A stretch of DNA of 64,000 nucleotides from Clostridium sp. (GTDB taxonomy: Bacteria > Bacillota > Clostridia > Lachnospirales > Lachnospiraceae): the NCBI GenBank assembly GCA_023664385.1, contig JAMPFU010000003.1, forward strand, positions 16,538 to 80,537, in the 5' to 3' direction. Shown piece after piece: positions 17,501-25,963 of this stretch. A program made the position numbers and the translations under genes. The stretch's first letter is position 1, and each line of letters opens with the position of its first letter. A model generated the notes under the pieces. The model made no database searches, was not told the origin of the DNA, and saw only the letters and a program-made list of their open reading frames with translations.

Positions 17501-17634
17501 TGCCGATGGCTGTATATACTCATCAAAGAAGCCTTTGACACGCCAGCACTTAGCGAGGCTTGCCGAGCTTAGTACTGCTGCGTGTCAAGAGCAGCGCAAG
17601 CGGTTCTAATGATGAGTATATACAGCCATCGGCA
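17501..17634 (-). repeat. 134-bp inverted-repeat element in the rib leader
   Basis: Perfect 25-bp terminal inverted repeats, 17501-17525 and 17610-17634, starting TGCCGATGGCTGTATATACT. Inside, TTGACACG/CGTGTCAA arms form a second stem. The G+C of the core is higher than the surroundings. It looks like a small non-autonomous mobile element (MITE) or a very stable RNA hairpin. It lies between the riboswitch terminator and ribD, so readthrough RNA must include it. Confidence 0.7.
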
Positions 17635-17669
17635 TTGCAACAACTTACTATACGTATATACACCATCAA

Positions 17670-17700
17670 CAAAAACAACCCCAATAAAATCGGGGTTGTC
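17670..17700 (-). terminator. Riboswitch expression-platform terminator
   Basis: Minus-strand ACAACCCCGA pairs with TTGGGGTTGT around a TTTTA loop, followed by TTTTTG. It lies about 25 nt after the FMN aptamer, the expected place of the terminator formed when FMN is bound. Confidence 0.88.
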
Positions 17701-17724
17701 AAAAGCAAAAGAAAGCTCTGCTTA

Positions 17725-17828
17725 CTTCTTCCATCCAGACTATACTGTCGGCTCCGGAATTTCACCGAATCATGCCATAAGGCTCGCGGGCTGTACCGCC
17801 GGTAGGGAATTTCGCCCTGCCCCGAAGT
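17725..17828 (-). ncRNA. FMN riboswitch (RFN element)
   Basis: The transcribed strand carries the conserved RFN blocks in order: GGGGCAGGGCGAAATTCCC, ACCGGCGGTACAGCCCGCGA, GATTCGGTGAAATTCCGGA and GCCGACAGTATAGTCTGGAT. It binds FMN and controls the downstream ribD-ribE-ribBA-ribH operon, probably by transcription termination at 17670-17700. Confidence 0.96.
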
Positions 17829-17838
17829 ATGTATGTTA

Positions 17839-17868
17839 TTTGTATTAATCCATCTTGCCGATGGACAA
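17839..17868 (-). promoter_or_regulatory. Possible promoter of the rib leader
   Basis: TTGTCC (17863-17868) and TACAAA (17839-17844) with an 18-bp spacer lie at the end of the Sel1-repeat gene, just before the aptamer. The match is weak; readthrough from the upstream gene is an alternative. Confidence 0.35.
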
Positions 17869-20565
17869 AAATCCATTTTCGTTTGACCGAAGAAGGAAGG
17901 AGAGTCCGATATTTTTCTTTGACTCCTCAGTTGCAACATATATTTCTCCCGTCTCGACAAGAGACCTTGCAATTTTTGTTACACTGTCCTTAAAGGTCAT
18001 CATCTCACGCCTGTCTCTAGAGCTCAGCTTGAACATGTATTGGTTTTTGGAGCTTATGAGAAGCACGCTGTAGGAATGTACATTATTTTTCGTGTCTCTC
18101 ATGCCCGAGCCTATCATACGTGAGTTTGCAATTATAATCTCCGCATTTTCATCCGGAAGATACTCTGAAAGAATAAGCTTGTATATCTTAAGGTAGCTTT
18201 CCTCATTGTCTGCACTTACCGGCAGCTCAGCAACAGCAAATTCAACAACGGAATCGGCAAATTTAATTGTTCCGCCCTCATCGTTTATAACTGCCGTACA
18301 CTCCTTCGGAACACACAGCCTGAAGAATTTGTTTTCAATAATCTTCTCGCCCTCGTCAGGCTCCTTTATAACAAGGTCGTTAAATTTAAGCTCAAGCTTA
18401 TGCATACATATGATAGCCGAGTCGTCACCTGTCTCCGCTATCTCGATAAGCTCATCATAAAGCTCCCTTATATCACTTGTCGCAGACGGCACGATATTGA
18501 TAAGCACATCTACGGCAGGCACATGACCCATCTTTGCGCTTTGCAGGTAAAGCGGTATTTTTTCACTGTCATTTTCCAGCTTTTCAGCCTTATACTCAAT
18601 TACCCTGAAAAGATTTTCCTTGTCAAAGCCGTCATAGTCATTGTCATATGCTTTTTCAAAATATTTTATGCTTCTTATCTCGCCATGATAATTTTCGTCA
18701 TTTTCCTGCTGCTGATATATCTTGCCAAGCTCATATGCCGCCTGATAGCTTCCAAGTCCAAGTGCCTCATTAAACGCCTTTTCAATCTCGTAGGAGTTTG
18801 CCATGTAAAATACCTGACTCTGCTTGTAAAGCGCTATCTTGAGTGCTGATGCACCACTGCCTGCCTCAACAGCCCTCTCCCATTTTTCAACAGAGCTTTG
18901 AAGATCCTCGCCGCCAAGCTCCTCAATATCCTTGATGTATGCCTCCGCCTCAAGAATACCGTTTGCAGCCGCCTCTTTGAAATACTGTAATGCCTTTACG
19001 CCGTCACGCTTTGACCTTAAAACGCCATAGTAGTAAAGCCGTCCAAGATAAAACGCAACTCTCTTATGTCCAAGCCTATGTGCATTTTCATACCAGTTTA
19101 ACGCCTTCATATAATCCTTGAGCTGCTGGTCATGTATATTTCCCAAAAGGAACGCAAGGTCAGGATCCTTTGTGGCCTCAAAAAGCTGCTTTGCATAGCT
19201 TATTGTTTTTTCTATATCCTTATATGGTGAATCATCATCAAAGTAAAGCTCAATCAGCAGATAGCTTGCCTTTATGCTTCCAAGCTTCAGTGCCTGCTTT
19301 GCCGCCGCCATGGCGCCTTCATAATCCTCAAGGTAATAGCAGTAAACAGCCTCACTGTAATACTGGTTTTCTTTCCGGTTCAGGCTTTGGTCACTGACCA
19401 TGGTAGGGTCAACAAATGCGAAAGAATTGGCAGTCTCAAAAATAATCTCCTCATATTGCTCAATAATGTCCATGGTTGCACAAATAAATTTCATGCACGC
19501 AAGTCTTTTTCCCTGATAAAATGCAAATGTGACGATACCCTTTTCCATTTCCTTGTGGTAAAAGGTCGTACAAATGCCATCTGCATAGTCCGTTATATAT
19601 GCCTTTAGCTGCAGTTCCTCCTCAAAAGCGTCATTGCAGTATCTTAAATAGTTTTCAAGGGTCTTTTTGGAATCCCTTGGAATACTGTCATAAGATACAT
19701 ACATAGCAAAATCCTTATATGTCAGACTTGGAGCGTAGTATTCCTCGTCCGTTTCCTCATTTATCGTCTTTACCCAGCCCTTCGGAAGCTTATGTATATA
19801 TCCGTCCACCTGATTGTGCACGTATGTATACTGATACTGGAGTCTTGAAGCCTCGATAGCCTTGTAACGCGGCTCCTTGCCCTTTTCCCTTCTCGACTCG
19901 GCAATTTGGGTATAAAGTCTGTCTTTCTCCTCAAACTCTATACTGTCCGTATGCTGGCTGGCATATTCAACTCTCTCATAGGCAGATTTTGCTTTCGTAT
20001 CGCCCATATCTGCAAGTCTTTTATACCACCGCATCGCCTTTTCATAATCTATCGGAACAACAAAATCACTCTTGTTTCCATATTGGTCAATTCTGTTCAG
20101 TCCATTTTCATATATGTTTCCAAGATTCATATATGCTGCTTTTATACCACATTCCGTTGCCTTCTCGAAATATGTAATCGCCTTTGAAAAATTCTGAATA
20201 TCCAAAAGCATTTTAGCAAGCTTGTAAATCATTTCCCCATCCTTGTTAAGATTTACATACTTCTCATAATACTTACAAGCCTTATTCATATCAACGTCAA
20301 CCAGACAGTTGCTGTATTTTCCCGTCTCATAAAGCTGTCCCATAATCTTTAGCGCATCAACACCAAACTGCTTATACTGCGGGTCAACGATAGCGATGTC
20401 AACGATTCTCTCAAGATTTTCAACAGCCTCCTCGTGATTGCCGTTTTCCATCTGATTTAAGGCTTTTTCATATTGAAGCTCAACATTGCTCTTATTTGAT
20501 TTCTTTTTTCCCCCTAATCCTGAAAAGAACGGAAATTTACCAAAAAAATCGCTAAGCTTTCCCAT
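17845..20565 (-). CDS. Sel1/TPR-repeat protein of unknown function
   Basis: A 906-aa protein with two blocks of short helical repeats. Sel1-like units include AYMNLGNIYENG with YEKAMRWYKRLADMGD in the first block, and AFLLGNIHDQQLKDYMKALNWYENAHRLGH with AFYLGRLYYYGV in the second. The blocks are separated by a non-repeat domain (about residues 230-400), and a second non-repeat domain forms the C-terminus (from about residue 735). The N-terminus is basic and short, with no signal peptide. Such repeats mediate protein-protein contacts. It lies between crh and the rib leader. Confidence 0.75.
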   Translation of the reverse strand: MGKLSDFFGKFPFFSGLGGKKKSNKSNVELQYEKALNQMENGNHEEAVENLERIVDIAIVDPQYKQFGVDALKIMGQLYETGKYSNCLVDVDMNKACKYYEKYVNLNKDGEMIYKLAKMLLDIQNFSKAITYFEKATECGIKAAYMNLGNIYENGLNRIDQYGNKSDFVVPIDYEKAMRWYKRLADMGDTKAKSAYERVEYASQHTDSIEFEEKDRLYTQIAESRREKGKEPRYKAIEASRLQYQYTYVHNQVDGYIHKLPKGWVKTINEETDEEYYAPSLTYKDFAMYVSYDSIPRDSKKTLENYLRYCNDAFEEELQLKAYITDYADGICTTFYHKEMEKGIVTFAFYQGKRLACMKFICATMDIIEQYEEIIFETANSFAFVDPTMVSDQSLNRKENQYYSEAVYCYYLEDYEGAMAAAKQALKLGSIKASYLLIELYFDDDSPYKDIEKTISYAKQLFEATKDPDLAFLLGNIHDQQLKDYMKALNWYENAHRLGHKRVAFYLGRLYYYGVLRSKRDGVKALQYFKEAAANGILEAEAYIKDIEELGGEDLQSSVEKWERAVEAGSGASALKIALYKQSQVFYMANSYEIEKAFNEALGLGSYQAAYELGKIYQQQENDENYHGEIRSIKYFEKAYDNDYDGFDKENLFRVIEYKAEKLENDSEKIPLYLQSAKMGHVPAVDVLINIVPSATSDIRELYDELIEIAETGDDSAIICMHKLELKFNDLVIKEPDEGEKIIENKFFRLCVPKECTAVINDEGGTIKFADSVVEFAVAELPVSADNEESYLKIYKLILSEYLPDENAEIIIANSRMIGSGMRDTKNNVHSYSVLLISSKNQYMFKLSSRDRREMMTFKDSVTKIARSLVETGEIYVATEESKKNIGLSFLLRSNENGFLSIGKMD

Positions 20566-20631
20566 ACATTATCCTCCTTGAATTGAAGTGTATATGCATA
20601 CACATTAATTATTTTAACACAAAGAAGTATG

Positions 20632-20895
20632 TTATGCAAGGCTACCCGTCTCAATATACTTGATTATTGTATCAACAGCCTTATCCTCATCTGTGCCCTC
20701 AGCCTCAACGCCCAGCTCGTCTCCCTTGCCAAAATCGACGCTCATCATTCCCATAATGCTTTTTGCATTTACCCTTTTCGATTTATCAATAATATAAACC
20801 TTACTCTCAAACTGGCTGGCAATCTGCACCATCATTGCAACAGGTCTTGCCTCTGAATCTACCGGAAAGTTTACAACTGCCTTCTTGTTAATCAT
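20632..20895 (-). CDS. crh: Crh-like HPr-family protein (Glu at the PTS position)
   Basis: An 87-aa HPr-fold protein. In HPr, His15 receives phosphate from PTS enzyme I in a GxHARP motif; here the equivalent stretch is DSEARP with Glu15. Ser46, the HPr kinase target, is kept in KSIMGMMS. This pattern (no His15, Ser46 present) is that of Bacillus Crh, which has Gln15. Crh-Ser-P acts as CcpA corepressor and does not transport sugar. The context, rapZ-whiA-crh, is the same as in Bacillus, and hprK is in the same cluster. Confidence 0.82.
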   Translation of the reverse strand: MINKKAVVNFPVDSEARPVAMMVQIASQFESKVYIIDKSKRVNAKSIMGMMSVDFGKGDELGVEAEGTDEDKAVDTIIKYIETGSLA

Positions 20896-20896
20896 C

Positions 20897-21730
20897 TTAT
20901 TTCCTCCTTAGCTCATTCGCTATCTCACTTATTTTTCTTAATCTATGATTTACGCCTGATTTACCCACAGGCGGATTTAACATTTCTCCAATCTCCCTAA
21001 GAGACATTTCCGGCTCGTCAACTCTAAGCTCCGCAACCTTTCTTAATCCTTCGGGCAGAAATTTAAGCCCTTTTTTCTCCTCGATATATCTTATGTCCTC
21101 TATCTGCTTTACTGCTGCGCTTACCGTCTTATTTATATTGGCTGTCTCGCAGTTTACCCTTCGGTTTACCGAATTTCTCATGTCCTTTAAAATGCGGACG
21201 TTTTCCATATCCATAAGTGCATGATGCGCTCCTATGATGTTTAGAAAATCAACTATTGCGCCGCCATCCTTTAAATATACAACCTCATACTTCTTTCTTA
21301 TAACCCTTTTGGGAAAAAGCTGAAACTCCCCCATAATATACATGATAAGCTCTGCGCTATGCCCATTTTCACACACAAGCTCCAAATGATACCCCTTGTT
21401 TGGGTCTGTAAGGGAACCACATGCAAGAAATGCACCCCGCATGAACGCCTGCTTGCAGCATGACCGTTCCACAAGCATACGGTCCACGCAAATACAGTCA
21501 TCCATGCTTATAAGCTTTAGTGCCTTTGTCGCTTCTTCTGAATTTATATCTATATTTAAAAGCCTTGCAAGCTTATCAGCCTTTTTTTTGTTTTCTTTAT
21601 CATTTGGCTTTCCTTTGTCACCATCACCTGACTGCAACGTAACCAAAGCGCCAAGCTCTGCCAGCCTGCAATGTCTTGAGCTGCTGATATGCTCATAAAG
21701 CTCGGACTTTACCTGCGATGAAAAAGACAT
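20897..21730 (-). CDS. whiA: Sporulation/division regulator WhiA
   Basis: A 277-aa protein with a LAGLIDADG-like N-terminal domain (CCKQAFMRGAFLACGSL and YHLEL) and a C-terminal helix-turn-helix (LREIGEMLNPPVGKSGVNHRLRKI). WhiA links to cell division and chromosome segregation in Gram-positives. It is somewhat shorter than the usual 300-320 aa. One bp separates it from crh and 3 bp from rapZ. Confidence 0.93.
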   Translation of the reverse strand: MSFSSQVKSELYEHISSSRHCRLAELGALVTLQSGDGDKGKPNDKENKKKADKLARLLNIDINSEEATKALKLISMDDCICVDRMLVERSCCKQAFMRGAFLACGSLTDPNKGYHLELVCENGHSAELIMYIMGEFQLFPKRVIRKKYEVVYLKDGGAIVDFLNIIGAHHALMDMENVRILKDMRNSVNRRVNCETANINKTVSAAVKQIEDIRYIEEKKGLKFLPEGLRKVAELRVDEPEMSLREIGEMLNPPVGKSGVNHRLRKISEIANELRRK

Positions 21731-21733
21731 AGT

Positions 21734-22609
21734 TCATTCCCCTTTTACAATTCTATCCTTAGTAATATCCCTGTGATATATTCTGGCAGTATATGGCAAT
21801 TGCTCAAGCCTTTTGTATAAATCGTTTACAACCGTTACCGACCTGTGCTTTCCACCCGTACAGCCAACTGATACAACAAGCTGATTTTTTCCTTCTCTTT
21901 TATACATGGGAAGCGTAAATTTAAGCATGTCAAAAAGCTTATCCATGAATATTCCATATTCCTCACAGTTCTTTACCATATCCGAAACAGCAGCATCATT
22001 GCCCGTAAGCGGACGAAGCTCCGGCACATAATAAGGATTGGGCAGAAACCTTGCGTCAAAAACCAAGTCCGAATCTCCCGGAATACCGTACTTAAAGCCA
22101 AAGGAAATGATTGTAATAATAATATTGCTGTACGTCTCTCCCCTAACAAATATTTTTTCAAGCTCGGTGTTCAGTTCCCTTGTAAGAAGTGAAGATGTAT
22201 CTATGATATAATCGGCACGCTGCTTTAGAAATTCAATTTTCTCCCGCTCTCTTACGATACCCTCATTGATGCGACCTCCTCTTGAAAGCGGATGTTTTCT
22301 CCTTGTTTCTTTATATCTTTTTACAAGAGTTTTCTCATTTGCCTCCAAAAAAAGTATTTCATAATTATAGCCGTGTCTTTTCAGCTCCTCAAGGCAAAGG
22401 GACAACTGTCCCAAGGACTCCCCGCTTCTTATGTCAACTCCTATGGCTACATTATCCACCTCAAGCTTATCATCATGGGAAATCTCCGCAAATTTTTCAA
22501 TAAGCATGACAGGAAGGTTATCTACACAGAAAAAACCTGTATCCTCCAATTTTTTAAGTGCCGTAGACTTTCCGGCCCCACTCATCCCCGTAACTATGAC
22601 AAATCTCAT
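21734..22609 (-). CDS. rapZ: RapZ (YvcJ) nucleotide-binding protein
   Basis: A 291-aa P-loop protein with Walker A GMSGAGKST at residues 8-16 and a C-terminal domain with VSVGCTGGKHRSV. The E. coli homologue adapts RNase E to the GlmZ sRNA; the Bacillus homologue YvcJ has GTPase/ATPase activity and affects competence. The exact role in clostridia is not established. It overlaps murB by 4 bp (ATGA). Confidence 0.93.
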   Translation of the reverse strand: MRFVIVTGMSGAGKSTALKKLEDTGFFCVDNLPVMLIEKFAEISHDDKLEVDNVAIGVDIRSGESLGQLSLCLEELKRHGYNYEILFLEANEKTLVKRYKETRRKHPLSRGGRINEGIVREREKIEFLKQRADYIIDTSSLLTRELNTELEKIFVRGETYSNIIITIISFGFKYGIPGDSDLVFDARFLPNPYYVPELRPLTGNDAAVSDMVKNCEEYGIFMDKLFDMLKFTLPMYKREGKNQLVVSVGCTGGKHRSVTVVNDLYKRLEQLPYTARIYHRDITKDRIVKGE

Positions 22610-23487
22610 CCTACAATTTTAACCTCCGGCATAAGCTGAACTCCAAATTTTTCAAATACCTTATCCTGAATATCGCCAATTAATGCTTTCACATCATTAC
22701 AGGTTGCATTTCCACAGTTAATCACGAAGCCGCAGTGCTTTTCAGATACCATGGCATCTCCCACTCTGTAGCCCCTTAGTCCTGTGTCTTCTATGAGTTT
22801 TCCTGCAAAATACCCCTCTGGTCTTTTAAAGGTTGACCCTGCACTTGGATATTCCAATGGCTGCTTTGACACTCTAAGCCGTTTCAGCCGTTCCATCTCT
22901 GCCTCAATTTCTGTCCTGTCGCCCTTTTGCAGCTTAAGCTTCGCACCCACAACAACCATATCGCTGTTTACAATGCTTCTTCTGTATCCAAAGCCCATCT
23001 CCTCACAGCTATACTTTCTTACGGTTCCGTCAATGTCAAGAATATCCACATAGCTCACAATGTCCTTCATTTCTCCCCCGTAAGCTCCCGCATTCATAAC
23101 CACGGCTCCACCTATGGTACCCGGTATCCCCGCTGCAAATTCCATTCCATGCAGTTCAAAATCCTTAGCGGTTACGGCTACCTTAGCAAGAAGCGCCCCT
23201 GCCATGGCATATATGCATTCCCCTGTAACACTTATATCATTCATGGAATTATATATGTTGATAACTGCCCCATCATATCCATCATCGGAAAAAAGAACGT
23301 TACTTCCGTTTCCCAATATATAATACGGCATATGATTTTCACGGCAATAACAGATGATATCATAAATTTCGGTTGCATTCTTCGGTGTAAAGAAATAGCT
23401 TGCCGCTCCACCTATGCGAAAGGTTGTATGCTTCTTCAGCGGTTCCTCTCTAGTATAGCTTATCGTATCAAAAATAACCCCACTCAT
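22606..23487 (-). CDS. murB: UDP-N-acetylenolpyruvoylglucosamine reductase
   Basis: A 293-aa FAD enzyme that reduces UDP-GlcNAc-enolpyruvate to UDP-MurNAc. Landmarks are HTTFRIGGAA, the FAD-binding LGNGSNVLFSD, GIPGTIGGAVVMNAGAYG, and YPSAGSTFKRP with the catalytic Ser typical of type II MurB. It is the first gene of the murB-rapZ-whiA-crh unit. Confidence 0.95.
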   Translation of the reverse strand: MSGVIFDTISYTREEPLKKHTTFRIGGAASYFFTPKNATEIYDIICYCRENHMPYYILGNGSNVLFSDDGYDGAVINIYNSMNDISVTGECIYAMAGALLAKVAVTAKDFELHGMEFAAGIPGTIGGAVVMNAGAYGGEMKDIVSYVDILDIDGTVRKYSCEEMGFGYRRSIVNSDMVVVGAKLKLQKGDRTEIEAEMERLKRLRVSKQPLEYPSAGSTFKRPEGYFAGKLIEDTGLRGYRVGDAMVSEKHCGFVINCGNATCNDVKALIGDIQDKVFEKFGVQLMPEVKIVG

Positions 23488-23507
23488 ATTTTACTCCAAA
23501 TAAAAAT

Positions 23508-23566
23508 CCATAATGTATTTCGTATGGCACTCATACTATAATACATTATGGATTATTTTAATTCAA
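23508..23566 (-). promoter_or_regulatory. murB promoter overlapping an inverted repeat
   Basis: TTGAAT (23561-23566), a 17-bp spacer and TATTAT (23538-23543) form a promoter reading toward murB. The -10 lies in the right arm of an imperfect inverted repeat (23508-23551, outer arms CCATAATGTATT) followed by ATTTTTATTT. The hairpin could be an operator, or a terminator of the upstream glucokinase transcript; the sequence fits both. Confidence 0.55.
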
Positions 23567-23624
23567 TGTGAAAAAATAAACAATTTTAAAGAAATAATCC
23601 CTTTTACTTCGTTTATTTTAACAA

Positions 23625-24566
23625 TTACGGGTTAAGAATTGCACATGCTCCTCCATACATTCCCGCATCGTTTCCAAGTGTTGCAAGCGTAAATTTTGTT
23701 TTTTTGCACGCATGGAACGCAAATTCCTGAAAATATTTTTCAACGGTCTCAGTAATAATTTCTCCCGCCTTTGAAACCCCTCCGCCTATTACAAACACCT
23801 CAGGGTCAACCACACATGCAATCTGTGCAAGTGCCCTTCCGAGACATTTTCCATGATTTTCCACAAGCTGGGTTGCAAGCTCATCGCCATTTTTAGCCGC
23901 ATCAAATATTTCCTTGGCAGAAACATACTGGAGGTTACGCAGGCTGGAAGGCTTCTCCGTGTTATTTAAGGCAATATTCGCAGACCTTACGATGCCTGTC
24001 GCCGATGTATACTGCTCAAGACAACCCTTGCGTCCACAGCCGCAAACCTCGGACTCATCCTCATTCACCTGAATGTGTCCTATCTCTCCGCCTGCTCCAT
24101 TTACGCCTGAAAGCATCCTGCCGTTTATAATAATGCCTCCGCCTACGCCTGTTCCAAGCGTAACCATTACTATATTTCTGTAGCCTTTGCCGCCTCCCTG
24201 CCACATTTCGCCGAGTGCTGCCATATTTGCGTCATTTCCCGCTTTTACGGGAAGACCCGTTATGCTGGAAAGCTCATTTGCAACATTGAAAATGCCCCAG
24301 CCTAAATTGACGCATTTTAATACAGTTCCGTCCTCCTTTACAGGTCCCGGAACACCCATGCCTATTCCCGCTACGTCTGACTTTTCAATCTCCATTTTTG
24401 CAAGCTTCTTTTCTATGGACTTTGCAATGTCGCCGAGAATATACATACCGCCCTCGTCAACTCTCGTCGTTATCTCCCATTTATCCATAAGAGTACCATC
24501 AACAGAAAAAACACCTATTTTAACTGTTGTTCCTCCAAGGTCAACTCCAATAACATAATTTGCCAT
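23625..24566 (-). CDS. glk: ROK family glucokinase
   Basis: A 313-aa sugar kinase with N-terminal phosphate-binding GVDLGGTTVKIGVF, the substrate loop GNDANMAALGE, a GTGVGGGIIINGR segment, and the ROK zinc motif CGCGRKGCLEQ. There is no N-terminal helix-turn-helix, so it is an enzyme rather than a ROK repressor. It lies 30 bp after hprK, coupling glucose phosphorylation to the catabolite-control cluster. Confidence 0.9.
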   Translation of the reverse strand: MANYVIGVDLGGTTVKIGVFSVDGTLMDKWEITTRVDEGGMYILGDIAKSIEKKLAKMEIEKSDVAGIGMGVPGPVKEDGTVLKCVNLGWGIFNVANELSSITGLPVKAGNDANMAALGEMWQGGGKGYRNIVMVTLGTGVGGGIIINGRMLSGVNGAGGEIGHIQVNEDESEVCGCGRKGCLEQYTSATGIVRSANIALNNTEKPSSLRNLQYVSAKEIFDAAKNGDELATQLVENHGKCLGRALAQIACVVDPEVFVIGGGVSKAGEIITETVEKYFQEFAFHACKKTKFTLATLGNDAGMYGGACAILNP

Positions 24567-24596
24567 TTTTTACCCTCCTACCACTTATTTATCATT

Positions 24597-25541
24597 TTAT
24601 TGTGAATGCTTTGCAATATTTTGTGTCACTCTGTTATAAAGCTCCTGTGCCGCATTATAGCCCATCTTTTTCTGTCTGTGGTTTACCGCTGCGGACTCCA
24701 CGATAACCGCTATATTTCTTCCCGGACGAATCGGTATGGAGTGGCTGACAACCTTATTGCCAAGGAACTCCGTATATTGGTCCTCCAAGCCAAGTCTGTC
24801 GTAGTTTGCCTCCTTATTCCATTCCTCCAGATTAACGACCAAATCAATATTTTTTGTATTCTTGACACACTCAACGCCAAACATTGTTTTTACGTCAATG
24901 ATACCGATACCTCTAAGCTCGATAAAATGTCTCGTAATGTCAGGAGCACTTCCCACAAGCGTCTCATCACTTACCTTTTTTATCTCCACAACATCATCAG
25001 ACACAAGTCTGTGTCCTCTCCTGATAAGCTCAAGGGCAGCTTCACTTTTTCCAATTCCGCTGTCTCCCATAATCAGCACGCCCTCGCCATATACATCAAC
25101 CAAAACCGCATGGATTGAAATTCTTGGTGCCAGCTTGACATGAAGCCACTTTACTATCTCGTGGACAAACTCAGAGGTTGTCTCACATTTGTCCGTAAGT
25201 ATGGGAATACCATGTCGCCTTCCCGCTTCAATAATGAAATCAAATGGTGTTATATTTCTACAAAATATAAGGCATGGAATTTTGTATGCAAAGAGCTTGT
25301 CAAAAATTTCAACATTTTCCTCCTCCGTATGCATATTTGCGATGTAGGCATATTCTACATTCCCGCAAATCTGCACCCTTGCGGCGTCAAAATGCTCAAA
25401 AAAGCCTGCAAGCTGGACTGCCGGTCTATTCATATTCGGGTCCTTAATCAGTATCTTGTCCGTGTCAATTTCAGGTGTGTGATTTACAAGCCTCATTTTC
25501 TCAATAAGCTCTGTCACTGTTACGCTGTATTCTTCCTCCAT
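24597..25541 (-). CDS. hprK: HPr kinase/phosphorylase
   Basis: A 314-aa bifunctional enzyme that phosphorylates or dephosphorylates Ser46 of HPr/Crh according to ATP, fructose bisphosphate and phosphate levels. The Walker A motif GDSGIGKS is at residues 159-166, preceded by HAVLVDVYG and followed by the signature LVSDDVVEIKK. The C-terminal region carries the family signature LRGIGIIDV and the RPGRNIA loop. Only the Crh-like protein at 20632-20895 is visible here as substrate; canonical HPr would lie elsewhere. Confidence 0.95.
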   Translation of the reverse strand: MEEEYSVTVTELIEKMRLVNHTPEIDTDKILIKDPNMNRPAVQLAGFFEHFDAARVQICGNVEYAYIANMHTEEENVEIFDKLFAYKIPCLIFCRNITPFDFIIEAGRRHGIPILTDKCETTSEFVHEIVKWLHVKLAPRISIHAVLVDVYGEGVLIMGDSGIGKSEAALELIRRGHRLVSDDVVEIKKVSDETLVGSAPDITRHFIELRGIGIIDVKTMFGVECVKNTKNIDLVVNLEEWNKEANYDRLGLEDQYTEFLGNKVVSHSIPIRPGRNIAVIVESAAVNHRQKKMGYNAAQELYNRVTQNIAKHSQ

Positions 25542-25567
25542 TTTATGCCTCCATACAAAAACTTAAA

Positions 25568-25632
25568 ATCAAAAGGGCTGTCACATATCAAATCACATAA
25601 TGTGACTACCAGATATTGCGGCAACCCTTTTC
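25568..25632 (-). terminator. Terminator after spoVG
   Basis: Minus-strand AAAAGGGTTG pairs with CAGCCCTTTT (one bulge), with an inner TCACATTATGTGA palindrome, followed by GATTTT. It separates the spoVG transcript from hprK. Confidence 0.65.
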
Positions 25633-25665
25633 TTACACAGGAGCTTATCCTGTATTCATAGTCTG

Positions 25666-25935
25666 CTATTCTTCAGTTTCACTGGCAGATTCCTCATACG
25701 CTTTTAGTATGAGTGACTGTATTTTTTCTCTGGTTTCCGAATTAATCGGATGAGCAATATCACGATACTCTCCGTCAGAAGCCTTCCTGCTTGGCATGGC
25801 AATAAATAAACCTTTTTCTCCCTCGATGACCTTAATGTCATGAACGACAAATTCATTGTCAATCGTAATGGATACTATTGCCTTCATTTTACCTTCCTTT
25901 GTAACCTTTCTTACTCTTACATCCGTAATCTGCAT
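25666..25935 (-). CDS. spoVG: Septation/sporulation regulator SpoVG
   Basis: An 89-aa protein starting [11 protein letters not shown], with the family core [30 protein letters not shown] and [16 protein letters not shown]. SpoVG is a small nucleic-acid-binding regulator that affects septation in spore formers. It follows glgD by 28 bp. Confidence 0.96.
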   Translation of the reverse strand: MQITDVRVRKVTKEGKMKAIVSITIDNEFVVHDIKVIEGEKGLFIAMPSRKASDGEYRDIAHPINSETREKIQSLILKAYEESASETEE

Positions 25936-25963
25936 ACAAATCCCCCTTTAGTTATATACTCGT

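Noticed and set aside
17267-17848. Several frames in the rib leader region (for example 17560-17972)
   Set aside because: They cross the FMN riboswitch, a terminator and the inverted repeat, and have no plausible ribosome site.
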